The notes under the pieces were generated by a model that worked only from the letters and a program-made list of their open reading frames with translations, was not told the origin of the DNA and did no database searches. From Rhipicephalus microplus (lineage: Eukaryota; Arthropoda; Arachnida; Ixodida; Ixodidae): a DNA stretch of 64,000 bases. Positions 9,737 to 21,042 of the stretch are shown in pieces (position 1 is the first letter of the stretch; each line of letters starts with the position of its first letter). The stretch covers positions 204,554,601-204,618,600 of the forward strand of contig NC_134701.1 of assembly GCF_043290135.1 (NCBI RefSeq), given 5' to 3'. Position numbers and translations under genes: made by a program.

Positions 9737-10570
9737 GCCATTTTTTTGTATAGCGCTTAATAGGCAGTCAAGACGATGTTTAAACTAACATTTAAGATTT
9801 TTAAGGATAAAAAAAACGTCAATCACACATGAATGATTGAAGTCTCACTGCAGTAAAGTATAGAGATGCGATAATGCAACAAGTCTCATGATATATTTGC
9901 TACGACAGTGTCGTTCAAACACCACAGGTTCGTACAATGACCCGAAATCCAAGTGTAAGAACAGCGATGTATACCTTCTAATGACGCCTGAGCTATTCCG
10001 ATGAAGCAGTGTGCAAAATGTGTGCGTGCACGAGCACGGGCAATCATCCGCCCCTTTCTTTTTTTTATAATTCATGATCGGGCAAGCGTTGTTTTCCCGA
10101 GCTGTCGGTTGCCGGATATTTCCAAATTCAGGACCTCGTTTACCTCAGAGGTTGATGAGAATCAACGTATTTTTCTTACTTTGATGGTGCTACGACTAAT
10201 TTTAGATCACTGTGCAGGACTGCCAGTAGTCTGTTGCTACCGGTGACTCTCTTTTAAGTAAATACAGGCTTGCTAACGTTGCCCAGCTTCATCTCATCGC
10301 AGCCAGTTTGACATGCCAGCAAATATTCGTGTCAATGCTGTCACCCTCATAAAAGTGTACCACTTAATTTGTTTTATACATTCACAAAGCGCAGCTCTTT
10401 GCTCTCTTGCGGTCAGGTACAATGAGTTATCTCAGACAATTTGGTACAGAGGTCAGCATACTTCTCTATATTCTGTACCGGTGCGCTGTGGACTACACTG
10501 TCGACCAATGCCGATGTAACACTTTTTGAAGGAGCCCAAAATATTGCGTATATGTGAGGGTTTTGGGTGA
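9737..10570. other. Anonymous intergenic DNA
   Basis: No gene or repeat recognised. The short ORFs overlap each other on both strands without domain motifs. Confidence 0.55.
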
Positions 10571-10574
10571 ATAT

Positions 10575-10748
10575 TGTCACGTCGCTCCAGGGGTGTTGAC
10601 AAGGTTTATTGACGTCTGAGCAACAGGGCTCTAACGAAGCGCGTCGGTTGGGCTTGTTTGCCTGAGCGGGGGCCCACGCGCACTTCTTTCTTTTTTGAGG
10701 TGCGAGCCTTCGCCTTGGCATACGACCCACTACTAGAAGTAGGTGGCA
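10575..10748 (-). repeat. 3' LTR of element B (174 bp)
   Basis: On the minus strand it starts TGCCACC and ends CGTGACA. A polyadenylation signal (AATAAA on the minus strand, 10605-10610) lies near its end. It lacks a 140-bp middle segment present in the 5' LTR, and that segment is bounded by GTTGGG(C/A)TTG words, so a deletion between short direct repeats is likely. ATAT occurs on both its outer side (10571-10574) and its inner side (10749-10752). Confidence 0.85.
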
Positions 10749-10935
10749 ATATTCTTCTTCAACAAAAAAAAGAAAGAGCATCGTCCCGATGCTGTAGAGT
10801 TATTTAAAAAAACCAAAGCAAAGTAGCTCAAACAATGAAAAAGGGCACCAATAATCAAATGTCACACGCGATAAGTTCACCAATGATGAGGCAATAGTCG
10901 GAGCACAAATAAAAAAACACAGGATTAGTGGTCTT
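10749..10935 (-). promoter_or_regulatory. 3' untranslated part of element B with conserved hairpin
   Basis: The palindrome GCATCG-GGA-CGATGC (minus strand) lies at 10778-10792, matching the hairpin of element A exactly. Between it and the LTR the minus strand reads CTTTCTTTTTTTTGTTGAAG then AAGAATAT. This is a poor polypurine tract compared with elements A and C and suggests damage. Confidence 0.7.
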
Positions 10936-11820
10936 TTAGGAACGCGCAAAATAAGGCTTCATGCGCACCACGTGAACTATGTCAGAGGTCGGTTGTCTTC
11001 GTTGTACCCATCGTGACGACGTAGCATCCGGAACCACTTCGTAGTTTACGTCGCTCACGCGGCGTAATACTTTATACGGACCGAAGTATCTGGTGAGCAA
11101 CTTTTCGAAGAGGCCACGGCGATGAACAGGGGTCCAAACCCAAACTTGGACTCCCGGACTGTAAGATACGTCATTGTCACGCATATTGTAACGTTGTGCA
11201 TTGACCTGTTGCTGCTGACCAATGAGTAGCCAGGCGAGCTGGCGAGTTTCCTCGGCACGCACTGCAAATTCTTCTGCGTCAGTTGTTAATTATTCGGCGT
11301 CTTCACAAGGAAGCATCGCATCCAGCATCGTCTGAACTTCGCGGCCGTAGAGAAGGCGAAACGGTGTAAATCGGGTTGTTTCTTGAACGGCGGTGTTATG
11401 AGTGAACGTCACATAAGGCAAAATGCGATCCCATCTTTTGTGTTGGACGTCGATGTACATGGAGATCATGTTTGTGACTGTCTTATTTGGTCGCTCGGTT
11501 AAGCCGTTGCTCTGCGGATGGTAAGCAGTCGTCGTTCAATGCCTAGTGTTACTTAGTCGAAAAACTTCATCAATAAGCTGTGCAGTGAACGCTGTTCCTC
11601 TGTCGGTTATCACTGTAGATGGAGCACCGTGGCGCAGAACAATGTGGCAGAACTGTGCTACCTCAGAAGCCGTGGCTCGTGGTATCGCCTGTGTCTCAGC
11701 ATAGCGGGTCAAATAGTCAGTTACAACAATGACCCATTTGTTGCCGTCGGACGATAAAGAAAATGGGCCGAGAATGTCTATGCCGACTTGGTCAGATGGC
11801 TTGTGGGGTGGATCAATTGG
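10936..11820 (-). pseudogene. pol: Integrase core and C-terminus of element B
   Basis: 11264-11820 encodes integrase core fragments (GPFSLSSDGNKWVIV, VITDRGTAF, NGLTERPNKT) in broken frames, with a short deletion relative to the intact element in the EVAQF block. 10936-11262 is a clean frame with RAEETRQLAWL, the VWVWTPV block and the GPY/F module YFGPYKVL, ending RMKPYFARS. Together they are the catalytic and DNA-binding parts of a dead integrase. The frame enters this region through an in-frame TAG at the 11821 boundary. Confidence 0.85.
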
Positions 11821-12369
11821 CTAAAGTAATCCAGCCGGCTTGCTTGGTGGCAACTTTCGACGCTGGCATTCCCGACAGCTATTGACGTACTGCTTCACGC
11901 TTGCCGAAAGTCCGGGCCAGTAGTACGCCTCACTCACTCTGGCGAGCGTTAGCGAGTAACTTAGATGACCAGATGTGGGCTCGTCATGACAGGCAGGGAG
12001 GACTTCGTCCCGCATGTCCTTCGGAACGACGGGGAGGTAAGCGCGGCTCGTAGAACGGACGTTTTTTTTTTCGTACAGGACATTATCTCGGAGGCAGAAA
12101 GACGTCACGACGCAAGATAGATGGCGAGGTATAACGGCGCTATGACCCTCCAGATAGTCGATGAGTGGTCGAATCTCTTCATCCTCTCGCTGGCGTCTGC
12201 TCAAGTCAGATGAGCTAAGGGTGCCCAGGAAACCGTCATCGTCCTCTTCTTCTTGATTGACTAAAGGTATGGGTGCGTGCGACAGTGTATCAGCGTCTTC
12301 ATGCTTCCGTCCAGACATCAAATTCATGTAGACGCAAGCTCCATCGGGCCAGTCGTCCAGAGGGATCAC
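11821..12369 (-). pseudogene. pol: RNase H end, linker and HHCC zinc region of element B
   Basis: It begins in the RNase H tail ([12 protein letters not shown]), then a linker (FLGTLSSSDLSRRQ, LIDYLEGHS), then the integrase zinc-binding region with ACHDEPTSGH and NSCRECQRRK. The frame stops (TAG at the plus-strand 11821 end) exactly where the intact relative continues into PIEPP. Its N-terminal residues are shifted against the intact element, showing a lost block in RNase H. Confidence 0.85.
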
Positions 12370-12413
12370 GTATGTTTACGAACCAGCAGAGGGTATGGTG
12401 GTCCGTCACCACT

Positions 12414-13229
12414 TTAAATGGACGACCATAGAGGTCCGGGCGAAACTTGGTGATCGCCCACACTACTATGAGACACTATTTCTCTGTGGTCGTGTAATTC
12501 ACGGGACAATGAGTGGCTGGCATAGGCTATGACTCGTTCTTTGCCGTGTTGATGCTGGACGAGCACTGCGCCGAGGCCGATGTTACTGGCGTCAGTGTGC
12601 ACCTCTGGGTCGGCATCATCGTGAAAATGCGCAAGAACAGGGGCTGACTGCATCCGCTGTCGTATCTCGGCAAAAGCAGCCTGTTGCTCGGTAGCCCATA
12701 CAAACAGTGTGTCGTCGCGTGTAAGGCGAGTCAGGGGTTGCACTATCTTCGAAAACCCTCTAATAAATCGTCGATAGTAGGTGCACAAGCCCAGAAAGCA
12801 CCGAACAGCCTTTTTGTCTGTACGATGCGGAAATGCGGCTACAGTGGCAAGTTTGTCGGGGTCGGGTCGGACTCCTTTCGCGTTGACTACATGGCCAAGG
12901 AATTTGAGCTCTTCGTAACCAAAGTGACACTTCTGCTGTTTGAGTGTAAGATCTGCTGATTGAATAGCCTGTAGAACACTCCTGAGGCGGTGAAGATGTT
13001 GCTGGAAGGTTTCAGAAAAAACGACAACATCATCAAGGTATACGAGACAAGTTTGCCACTTCAGACCAGTTAGCACAGTGTCCATCATTCGCTGGATAGT
13101 TGCGGGCGCTGAGCACAAGCCAAAAGGAAGGACTCGAAATTCATACAGGCCATCAGGGGTCACAAAGGCCGTTTTCTCGCGGTCTCGCACGTCTACCTCA
13201 ATCTGCCAGTACCCGCTTTTTAAATCCAA
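12414..13229 (-). pseudogene. pol: Reverse transcriptase and partial RNase H of element B
   Basis: The RT core is well preserved: MDLKSGYWQIEVD, the PFGLCSAPAT motif, the active-site YLDDVVVFS, KFLGHVVNAKGVRPDP and RCFLGLCTYYRRF. RNase H begins with HTDASNIGLGAVLV, then the frame is lost after SHSLSRE, where the intact element has the conserved TTEKE block. The downstream ORF resumes after a gap of about 45 bp. Confidence 0.9.
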
Positions 13230-13261
13230 AGAGGAAAAATTGGGCGTGCGGCGTAATCTGT

Positions 13262-13558
13262 CTAACGAGTCGTCGATGCGTGGCAGTCGATGCGTGAACA
13301 GCGTGACTTTTTAGTCACGCTGTTCAGCTTCCGGTAATCGACGCAAAAACGTAGCGTTCCGTCTTTCTTCTTGACTAGGACGATCGGAGAGGACCACGCA
13401 CTGTTGGAAGGCTCGATGATGCCGTCGTCAAGCATTTCTCGAACTTGCGTACGAATGGCTTCTCGTTCCTTCACTGACACGCGGTAAGGCTGTTGGTGTA
13501 CTGGGCGGGCGTCGTCGTAAGTGATGATTCTGTGCCTAGTGATCGAAGTCTGGCGCAC
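13262..13558 (-). pseudogene. pol: Start of reverse transcriptase of element B
   Basis: It encodes TRHRIITYDDARPVHQQPYR, REMLDDGIIEPSNSAWSS, VLVKKKDGTLRFCVDYRKLN and then loses the frame after VTKKS. The break coincides with the inverted repeat at 13296-13325, where a short block has replaced the sequence encoding DVYPLPR in the relatives. Confidence 0.88.
13296..13325. repeat. 13-bp-arm palindrome inside element B RT
   Basis: 13296-13308 and 13313-13325 are perfect inverted copies around a TTTT loop. Element C has no such palindrome here. The upstream word TCGATGCGTG also occurs twice (near 13273 and 13287), so a template switch that copied nearby sequence in both orientations is the simplest explanation. 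Confidence 0.85.
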
Positions 13559-14446
13559 CTTAGAGAAAGTAGCAAAGCATGACTTTCAAGCAAGAGTTTT
13601 CGCAGTGCTGTCTGGTTTTCTGGTGTGAGGTTAGAATTATTATCGATATTGTTTACAGACGTATCGGCAGCCTGCACTGCGTCCAACAAGAAGCAGATGG
13701 GAACGGTTCCCAATTCATCTGCAAACGCTAACGAAGTGCCACGGAAAATGTGTCGGTGTTTGTTGCTGAAATTTGTAACGAGCAGTTGAGATTGGCCATC
13801 ACGTAGCTGTATGATACTCCTAGCCACACAAACACCTTGAGTCAGCAGGTGTTCAAAGTTACTTTCTGCAGTCGCTTCACCAGTTCGCAATCCACAGCAT
13901 GTGACGTCGACTATAACACTGGCTTTTGGAGGAAGCGTTATACTTTCAGCAGAAACACAAAGAACGTCGGCACGTTGTTGGTCGTCCTGCTTGTCGATTG
14001 CTCGGTCGGCTGAGAAGGTGATACGATTCTCTTCAAGATCAATGACAGCTCCATACTCCTGCAGGAAGTCAACACCAAGAATAACGTCGCGTGAACTTTC
14101 ACGGAGCACAAGGAAACTTGCTACAAAAGTATAACCGCAGACCCGAACTCTACTCCTGCAGGTTTCAAGCGGAGAGACGGTGTGGCCACCAGCCATTCGA
14201 ATCACGGAGCCATGCCAGGGCGTGATTACCTTCTTTAGTAGTCTGGTCATTTTCCCGCTTAGCATCGAATAGTCAGCTCGGTATCAACTAAAGCACCTAC
14301 TGCATAGCCGTCCATCCGTACCGGTATATCCAGCGAATGCCGCACATATCGCTCAGTTGAATCTACACCCTTTCCTGTTAGCGTCGATCGGAGGTCTTCA
14401 GCACGTCGACTGCCAGCGACCTCGCCTCCAAGGGTCGCTTGCATTA
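13559..14446 (-). pseudogene. pol: Protease region of element B pol
   Basis: The pol frame opens at the -1 frameshift site and is conserved with elements A and C (an AT..G motif, then SRR.EDL). It reaches GALVDT, where a single missing base in the protease active-site codons puts it out of frame. The protease continues in another frame from 14265 (LSGKMTRLLKKV, IRMAGGHTVSP, DVILGVDFLQEYGAVIDL). The linker to RT follows and is frame-shifted again near 13560. Confidence 0.85.
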
Positions 14447-14453
14447 GTTTTTC
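14414..14453 (-). promoter_or_regulatory. Putative -1 frameshift signal of element B
   Basis: Minus strand: heptamer G AAA AAC (14453-14447) in the gag frame, gag stop TAA (14446-14444), six-base spacer (14446-14441), stem 14440-14432 with 14422-14414, loop 14431-14423. Seven contiguous base pairs form (AGCGACC with GGTCGCT); both end positions of the nine are unpaired. Stem position 5 is G-C here but A-T in element A, a paired change. Confidence 0.7.
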
Positions 14454-15874
14454 CGTCGGGGACTAGAGGACCGTGCGCCAGCATGTCGCTGGGGCGAAGA
14501 TGAAAAGCGCCTTGGCGATGGTGAGCGCGACTGCCGTCCAGAAGGCGGTTGCATGCGCTGTTGAGCCAGGTAGTCCTCAATGTCCCGGGGTCGCTGGCCA
14601 TACCGAGGAGGCGCTGAATATACTGAAAAGCCGTGCAGCCCGAGGCGCCGGTATGGAGACTGGCGGTACAAATGGTCCGCTTCACCGCAGTGGAAGCACA
14701 GAGGTCGGCGATCAGGAGTGCGCCAAACATGAGATTTCCGAGGCGAAGTGCGTCTGTCGTCAAGGTAGTGTGCTGGTTGTTCCGCAAGATGTGCAGGGCT
14801 GGCATAAACGAGGGGTAGGGGCGTGCGTGTGTTCTCGTAGTACCGTAGAGGCTGCGCCGACAGAAGTGAAACCGTAGGAGGTGCCTGAACAAACAGCGGG
14901 TAAGAGGAAGCTGGGCGCTTCAAGGCTTTCGCATAAGTCACACGGTGGTAGTCAGCCGGGGCAGGTGTGGCGTTATCCAGACTCACAGGGTCACGAAGGG
15001 AATGATGCAGCTCGTCCTTGACGATGCTTGCAATGGAACTCACCGTAGGTAGTGGTGGTGTGGCAGCCTTTTGCAGCTCCTCGCGTACTATAGAGCGGAT
15101 AAGGTCGCGCAGACACTCGGTTTTGCTCCAAATAGTCGTGAGAACTTGAGCAGTGGACGTGTTCACTTGCCGCTCATACAGGGTGGATCGATGCTGAAGC
15201 ATCTTTTCCATCGTGATGGCTTCGGACAAAAACTCGGTGACCGTGTTTGGAGGGCTCCGTACAAGGCCAGCGAAAAGCTGCTCCTTAACTCCCCGCATCA
15301 GGTGACGCAACTTCTTTTCATCTGTCATACTTGGATCAGCCCGTCGGAACAGGTGCGTCATATCTTCCACATTGGTCATGACAGTTTCATTTGGGCATCT
15401 GGATGCGGGCCTGGATCGCTCGCTTCGCTCGTTCGTGGCGATCAGCACTTCTGTAAGTATCCAACAGCCGGCGTCAGAATTCGGGCCACGATGTCATCTG
15501 TTCCTCATGATTCATGTACCAGGTACGTGCTCCATCCTCCAAATAGAAGTACACACGTCGTAGTTCCATTCGGCCGCGTCGTTCCATTCGTTCAAAGCAG
15601 CCACGCGCTCGAAGTCGACCAACCAGTCCTCGACGTCTTCGAACTCGGTGCCATGAAACGGTGTCAGAACCTGTGGACTTTCGAGGGTGTACCGAGTCAC
15701 CGTGGGGTTTTCCGTACCTGTTAAAGTGGTTTGAACGGACGTGCTCATCATACTGGTGTGAACTGTAGGGTCAGCTTCGGGTGGTAATCCCCTGATCCTG
15801 CGGCTTGTCCGATGAACGGGAGTGTTGACTCGCACTGGGCTTGTGATGCCGCTTCCAGGAGGGGTCTGAAACAT
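14444..15874 (-). pseudogene. gag: gag of element B, interrupted
   Basis: The likely start is ATG at 15874 (MFQTPP), 31 nt inside the 5' LTR boundary and matching MQQTPS in the intact element. The first part runs to about 15575 (NTPVHRTSRRIRGL, EDVEDWLVDFERV), then stops and two indels break the frame. It resumes from 15448 with NVEDMTHLFRRADPSM, KKLRHLMRGVKEQLFAGL, a disordered linker, the knuckle CFHCGEADHLYRQS and an Arg/Ser-rich tail ending RRKN-TAA. The last knuckle Cys is Ser here, so the zinc knuckle is lost. Confidence 0.88.
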
Positions 15875-15888
15875 CCGTGAGGGGCTAT

Positions 15889-15903
15889 CCAGCACCTCCA
15901 CCA
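15889..15903 (-). promoter_or_regulatory. Primer-binding site candidate of element B
   Basis: The minus strand reads TGGTGGAGGTGCTGG two bases inside the 5' LTR. The same 15 bases occur at the same place in element C. It starts with TGG, the complement of tRNA CCA. I could not assign the tRNA. Confidence 0.65.
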
Positions 15904-15905
15904 AT

Positions 15906-16219
15906 TGTCACGTCGCTCCAGGGGTGTCGACAAGGTATATTGACGTCTGAGCAACAGGGCTCTAACCAAGCGCGTCGGTTGGGCTTGCTTGCTTGCTTGT
16001 TCCTTTCTTTTGTGGCTCTCACCCACTAAGGGGGATTGGCCAAGAAGCCGGTGGTTAATGCAAGTCAATATCTATAGATTTTCTAGACTCGGGGAATGTG
16101 ATTACTGTGTTTTGACTGTTGGGATTGTTTGCTAGAGCGGGGGCCCATGCCCACTTCTTTCTTTTTTGAGGTGTGAGCCTTCGCCTTGGCATACGACTCA
16201 CTACTAGAAGTAGGTGGCA
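15906..16219 (-). repeat. 5' LTR of element B (314 bp)
   Basis: On the minus strand it starts TGCCACC and ends CGTGACA. It is followed outward by ATAT (16220-16223). Compared with the 3' LTR it has about nine substitutions and 140 extra bases (about 15990-16130). The AATAAA of the 3' LTR reads AATATA here. Confidence 0.88.
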
Positions 16220-18602
16220 ATATGTTCAAGCGAGCGCTGCCTCAAACTGTTTTTTTTTTTATCGGTATGAGTGGTGCTGAGTGCTGAAACGTGCCCTAGT
16301 GAGAAGTTTCAGGGTTCTATACCAATATATTTGCCTCTGTACTTGCTGAATGACCTGATTTGCAGCGAAAAACTCACGAAGTGACACTATCGGAGACTAA
16401 AAGATCAGAAATAAATGCAATTTAATCTGACAACTGTTTTATTCGGTTAAAATTGTATCATCTAAACATCACGTGCAAACACTTGTGTCATCAGGAGACT
16501 GTCCGGAGCAGATCGCAAGTCACTGCAGGCGTAACCGACGTATATTACCCAGGCTACGCTGTCACAGGACGCATTCGCTTTGCTTCTTCATAATAAACGA
16601 CCCTCGTTATTTCATGTGATTATTGCATTGGCCACGTTCCGACGATATATTCATACTGGCCACACAATGGCACATATATAGGCATGGCCTTTGTACTAAT
16701 ATTTAGTGTATTGAATTCGCTGTTCGTGTCTTCAGATCCGGAAGTAGTTTCTGAGCTTAGACAGGTCTGGTACCACGTTCGCGGGAAAAATGTCTCTGTA
16801 GTAGTTGATCTTGCGCAAAGGAAAGAAAATATGAGGAAAAGAATGGCAGGGAGGTCAACAAGCTATAGGCAGCCGGTTCTTGCGCAAAAGACGCTCAAAT
16901 GGCTGCCCGTTCTGAAGAGTCCGGGTACGTATGAGTGCAAAACGACAAATCCTTTGTTAGATGCGAAGCAGCTTAGGGTGTAGTTGTTAGATCATGGTCA
17001 GCGTGTAGATAATTGTGTACGTCGTTGTTAGCGCTGAGAAGCATCACCATAAATAAGCAGTGGTTTCGTTTTCTTGATGTACGCAAAAAATATTGAGCCA
17101 TACGTCATGTATGTTTTTTGTACTTCTTGTGCCAAAGCCTAACCCCAATACAGGGAGCTACATTATTCTTTATGAACCCCTACCTAAGAAAGCCACGGCT
17201 CATGCCAGAGGCGCTATTCGATTCAGTCCTGCCTACTTCATCATATTCCGTGAAATCACATCACTGCCAGCTTTGCACAGACGACGCTGAAGCCTTAGGC
17301 GAATGCTGTCAACGGAGAGCACCATTAAACAGACCCCACAAAACAGGCCCCACAAAACAGGCTCTATCGGCATCTGGTCACCCAGGCTTGCCGCACGATA
17401 TTGAACGGCCAGCCACGCACTCCGTCTCTGTCCGGCGATTCATAACGGTCTATATAGGTCTTCTACGATAGGCATCCTTGTCATATGGGAGTCCAGGCGG
17501 TTCATATGCCCCCCTTCTTTCCTGTCGTGCTTGGACTTCTTCCTTTATCTTAATGTCAACCCCTAGCTCCAGCGTTCCACTCTGTCACTTTTCGGGCATC
17601 ACCGAATTTTATGGCTCGAACCAAAGCTGTCATTGAGCCAGCCCGTCCTCTTTATGTTTCAGAGCATTTCATTGTTTCGACATTTGACATCTCTTCGAAA
17701 GTTCTGACATGGCGAAATTTTTTGTAATACCTGAAGTTGTGCCAATGTATAAAAGAGCGCATCTATTAAGTGTTGTACTTAGTGTCGCCTTTGAATGCAG
17801 TTTGATTCCGTGCAAATAGATTCCGTGAATGCAATTTGATTCCATTGTGGTCTAGATACGCTTCTATGTTTATGTTGTTCCAATTATACTTAGCGGAAAA
17901 AATTGTCATGCTGAAGAAGAAAAACACGCAGGGCTCATCATTCTTCAACCTAATTTGCATCTTTCCTTCTTAACCTTAAACGCTACATATGCTTGTAACA
18001 ATGGAAAAGCAAAAAGCCCCAATTTACTCACTATTCAGTGTGCGTTGTTGCTCTCTTCTCAACTCGGGGATAACAAAACGTGTAACAGCCTCTTGATTAT
18101 ACGGTAACAAGACTTACACACAGCCATACAAAGAGCGGTATAGCTTAACAGGTCAGGTGGATAAGCTCGGAGGCACAGATGAGCTCGAAAAGGTGGGCTT
18201 TTATCTAAGCCAAGGCGGCCGCTTTTATATGGAGGCGAAATGTAGAAGCATTCCCGTGGTTAAGTGCATGTTAGAGAATTCCACGTGGTCGAAATCAATC
18301 CTGGTTCGGATACTACAGCATTCCTTGTAGCTATATTGCGTATTTAAATTGTGTAGAAGTCCAAGGATTATTTAGGTAAAAATAACCATCACAAAAGCTG
18401 GAGATTAGGTTTTTGTTGGGGTTTGTATAATGAATTAAACAGAGTGATACGCTTTCCGTATACCTAACATAAATCATATATAAATCTGTACCACTGCTGC
18501 AAAAAAAAAACAGTGCTAGATATTAAAGTCAACCATTTATATAACCAATATATATATATAACCAAGTTATTCTACAGTAGTTTAATGAAAACAATCAAAA
18601 TT
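16220..18602. other. Anonymous intergenic DNA
   Basis: No gene supported. A short direct duplication of CCCCACAAAACAGG lies near 17335-17365. The ORFs at 16684 and 17118 have no domain motif and overlap in alternative frames. Confidence 0.55.
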
Positions 18603-18690
18603 ATTTTCATTTATTTATTTATTTGTAAATATTGCAGGCCAATTTATGCAAGGGCAGATGGGCGGGAAACGTAAGTGAACAAATCACAGC
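18603..18690 (+). repeat. TTTA-repeat headed fragment, probable retroelement tail
   Basis: A short TTTA run is followed by GTAAATATTGCAGGCC. A comparable TTTA run heads the fragment at 24866. This suggests 3' ends of a retroelement inserted in reverse, but no coding part is visible. Confidence 0.4.
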
Positions 18691-18693
18691 CTG

Positions 18694-19110
18694 TCCTCGG
18701 AGTGAATGCTGATGAGTGGGGCGAAGCTTCAAATATTTTTATCGGTAAACAGAATCATCCGCTGGTCATCCGCTGAATCATCCGCTGGCCGAGTTCAGCC
18801 GTCTGTGTGTCTGTCTCGCCATCCGTCCGTCCTTCTGTCTGTATGTACGTCCGTCCATCTGTCCGTCTGTCCATCCGTCAGTCCGTCTGTCTGTCTGTCT
18901 GTATGTATGTCTGCCCGTTGATTCATCTGTCCAACTATACTTTCGTCCGTCCGTCCGTCCGTGCGTCTGTCTGTCTGTCTGTCGGTCTGTCTGTCTGTCT
19001 GTCTGTTTGTCTGTATGTCTATTCGTCCGTACGCCTGTCCGTCTGTCTGTATGAATGTCTGTCAGTCCACCAATCCGTCCGCCAGCTGTCTTTCTGTCCG
19101 TCCGTCAATC

Positions 19111-19169
<59 letters not shown>

Positions 19170-19389
19170 CTCCGTCCATCCGCATGTCCGTCTGTTTGTA
19201 TGTATGTCGTCAATCCGTCCGTCCATATAGTGAACAATCCAAGTACCGCGATCTCGCATCTTTGTATCATATATTCATCATATACAAACCACCATCGATC
19301 CAGCTGACATACCAAGGACTAAAACGAGACGTAGCTACTACATAGAGGAGACGCACCACCCCCGCCTTAAGAAGCTTCGCCCCTAAAAG
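18694..19389 (+). repeat. GGAC-type dispersed repeat, copy 2, with long CTGT/CCGT tract
   Basis: It opens CTCGGAGTGAATGCTGATGA then GTGGGGCGAAGCTTC, and closes GAAGCTTCGCCCC, an inverted copy of that opening. Between them is a 400-bp tract of CTGT, CCGT and related tetramers (18810-19225), then unique blocks (CCAAGTACCGCGATCTCG, CCAAGGACTAAAACGAGA) shared with copy 1. The long serine/cysteine/valine ORFs in the tract are artefacts of the tetramer repeat. Confidence 0.8.
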
Positions 19390-21040
19390 GTAGCTTAATG
19401 TACGCAGTGTTCCAATCTATAACTATCATATGATAATGTGGTATTGTACAAAAAATAAGGATTTAACAAAAGCCATACATGCTCAATAATAATAACTCAA
19501 TCTTGTATACGAAATGTAATACAACAACTCCAAGAAAGGAATCTCAGATTTAACAGAAAATATCTTTGTCAAGAGGCGAACTGGTAACTTTTTTCAACTC
19601 AGGTGTAACTTACTCTACACAAAATATTTTTCACTCTTAAGTTATTCATGAATCGTTCACATAATCTCCTATTTCTATTACGTCATTCGTAAGTTTTTAT
19701 TACGTTGTACATGCCCATTCTAGCAGTAATAACAAACATGGGTAACATGATTGCAGTGCTTGTATCGTTTCGCCGTTATAGTTTGGAACCGTGGAAGTTT
19801 TATTTGCTTTTTCTTCCATCCCTTGATAACTTGCTTTATGACATAGACTTCGATTCAAAACGTAAGCCGACTTCCTAAAAACCAGATAAAAGGTTGAATT
19901 AGAGAACTTCAGCTGCCTTCAATTAACATGTTTTTGCTGGGATTTTGTCAGAGCCGTTGCTGCTAGTTTTCCTGACTTTTTTTACTGATCCTCAGATGCA
20001 TTACAAAAAGTATCATAGAATAACTTATGAAGAAAGGCTTCCTCCAAGAACTCACGGAAGCGTTCACATTGTAATCTGGCTGCTTCGACAAGCGCCGACC
20101 TTGCGTTTCGCTCCATGATGAATCACAGAAGGAATCACACCAGGATGAAACACAGATAAGTAAAATTTATTAGCCTACATACCTGTCATACCACTTTGTC
20201 TGAGACAGCGCGCCGTGAAGCATGAAATTTTAAATCTTGCGGAAAGACACGAATTCATCGATGTGCATGCAGGTCTTATATCGATCCGTATTTGAGTTCA
20301 TGCGTATAGCATTGTCTATAAAATGTGCGTACGTGCTCAGAATAGTGCATACGTCTGGCGGATGTTCCCTGTGTATCAAACAGCCGGTAAATTTAATTTA
20401 GGATGCAACCGTTATGCGAGAGAAAAGTGACAGCGACCACAATCTTAATGGATTCTTTTGACCTTCCCCACATGTCCCACTGGTTTCTGAAGGAGGATAG
20501 GGTGTGGTTCTATTGAATTACAGAGCGCGCATTTTTCAAGGACTGCGTGCAGCGAGTCCTGAAAACTGAATTGCTATATTACGTAGCAACGCACGGCTAA
20601 GCCAACTGTAATACAACGTAAATCAGCTATACGTATAGTCGTATAGGTCAGGCGACAGTTATTATGATTGCTTCGACTATTATGAAATGGGATATTAGGT
20701 AAACTGCTGTAGAAACGTCGCATGAAGTCGCGATGTTTTTGGCTTGTTTTAGAGTGCTCTGTTACTTCTGTGAAACATGCAGTATACTTGAATACGTGGC
20801 AGCAGTTTCGAAAGAGGGACTTCAAGTGCTGATATGGAGTGGATATTGAAAAAATGGCAACGATTGTTCAAAGCGACGTCACCAAAACGCCAGCACAAAT
20901 TTGAATGAACTAAGGACATGAGAACTGTGAAATTTTATCTCGGATTGAATTGTAATAGAATAGCGCCAAAAAGTAACCATAAATGATGTCACAAAATGCA
21001 CGGAATATTGAACACAGAAGATTTCCTTGAAAAAAATGCC
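19390..21040. other. Anonymous AT-rich intergenic DNA
   Basis: No gene, SINE or clear inverted repeat seen. Short ORFs only. Confidence 0.55.
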
Positions 21041-21042
21041 GC

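Larger units (their letters stand above)
10575..16219 (-). mobile_element. Ty3/gypsy LTR retrotransposon B, decayed, both LTRs present
   Basis: On the minus strand the order is 5' LTR (15906-16219), primer site, gag, protease, RT, RNase H, integrase, hairpin and 3' LTR (10575-10748). Both outer flanks are ATAT (10571-10574 and 16220-16223), a 4-bp target-site duplication. Gag and pol are broken by many indels and stops, including a one-base deletion in the protease active-site codons, nonsense between integrase blocks, and loss of part of RNase H. The LTRs differ at about nine sites over their common 174 bp, and the 5' LTR is 140 bp longer. This is an old insertion. Its gag/pol frameshift structure is still visible. 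Confidence 0.93.

Noticed and set aside
18807..19345. ORFs rich in VCLSVCLSV or TDRQTDRQ
   Set aside because: Frames of the CTGT tetramer tract on both strands, without independent coding signal.
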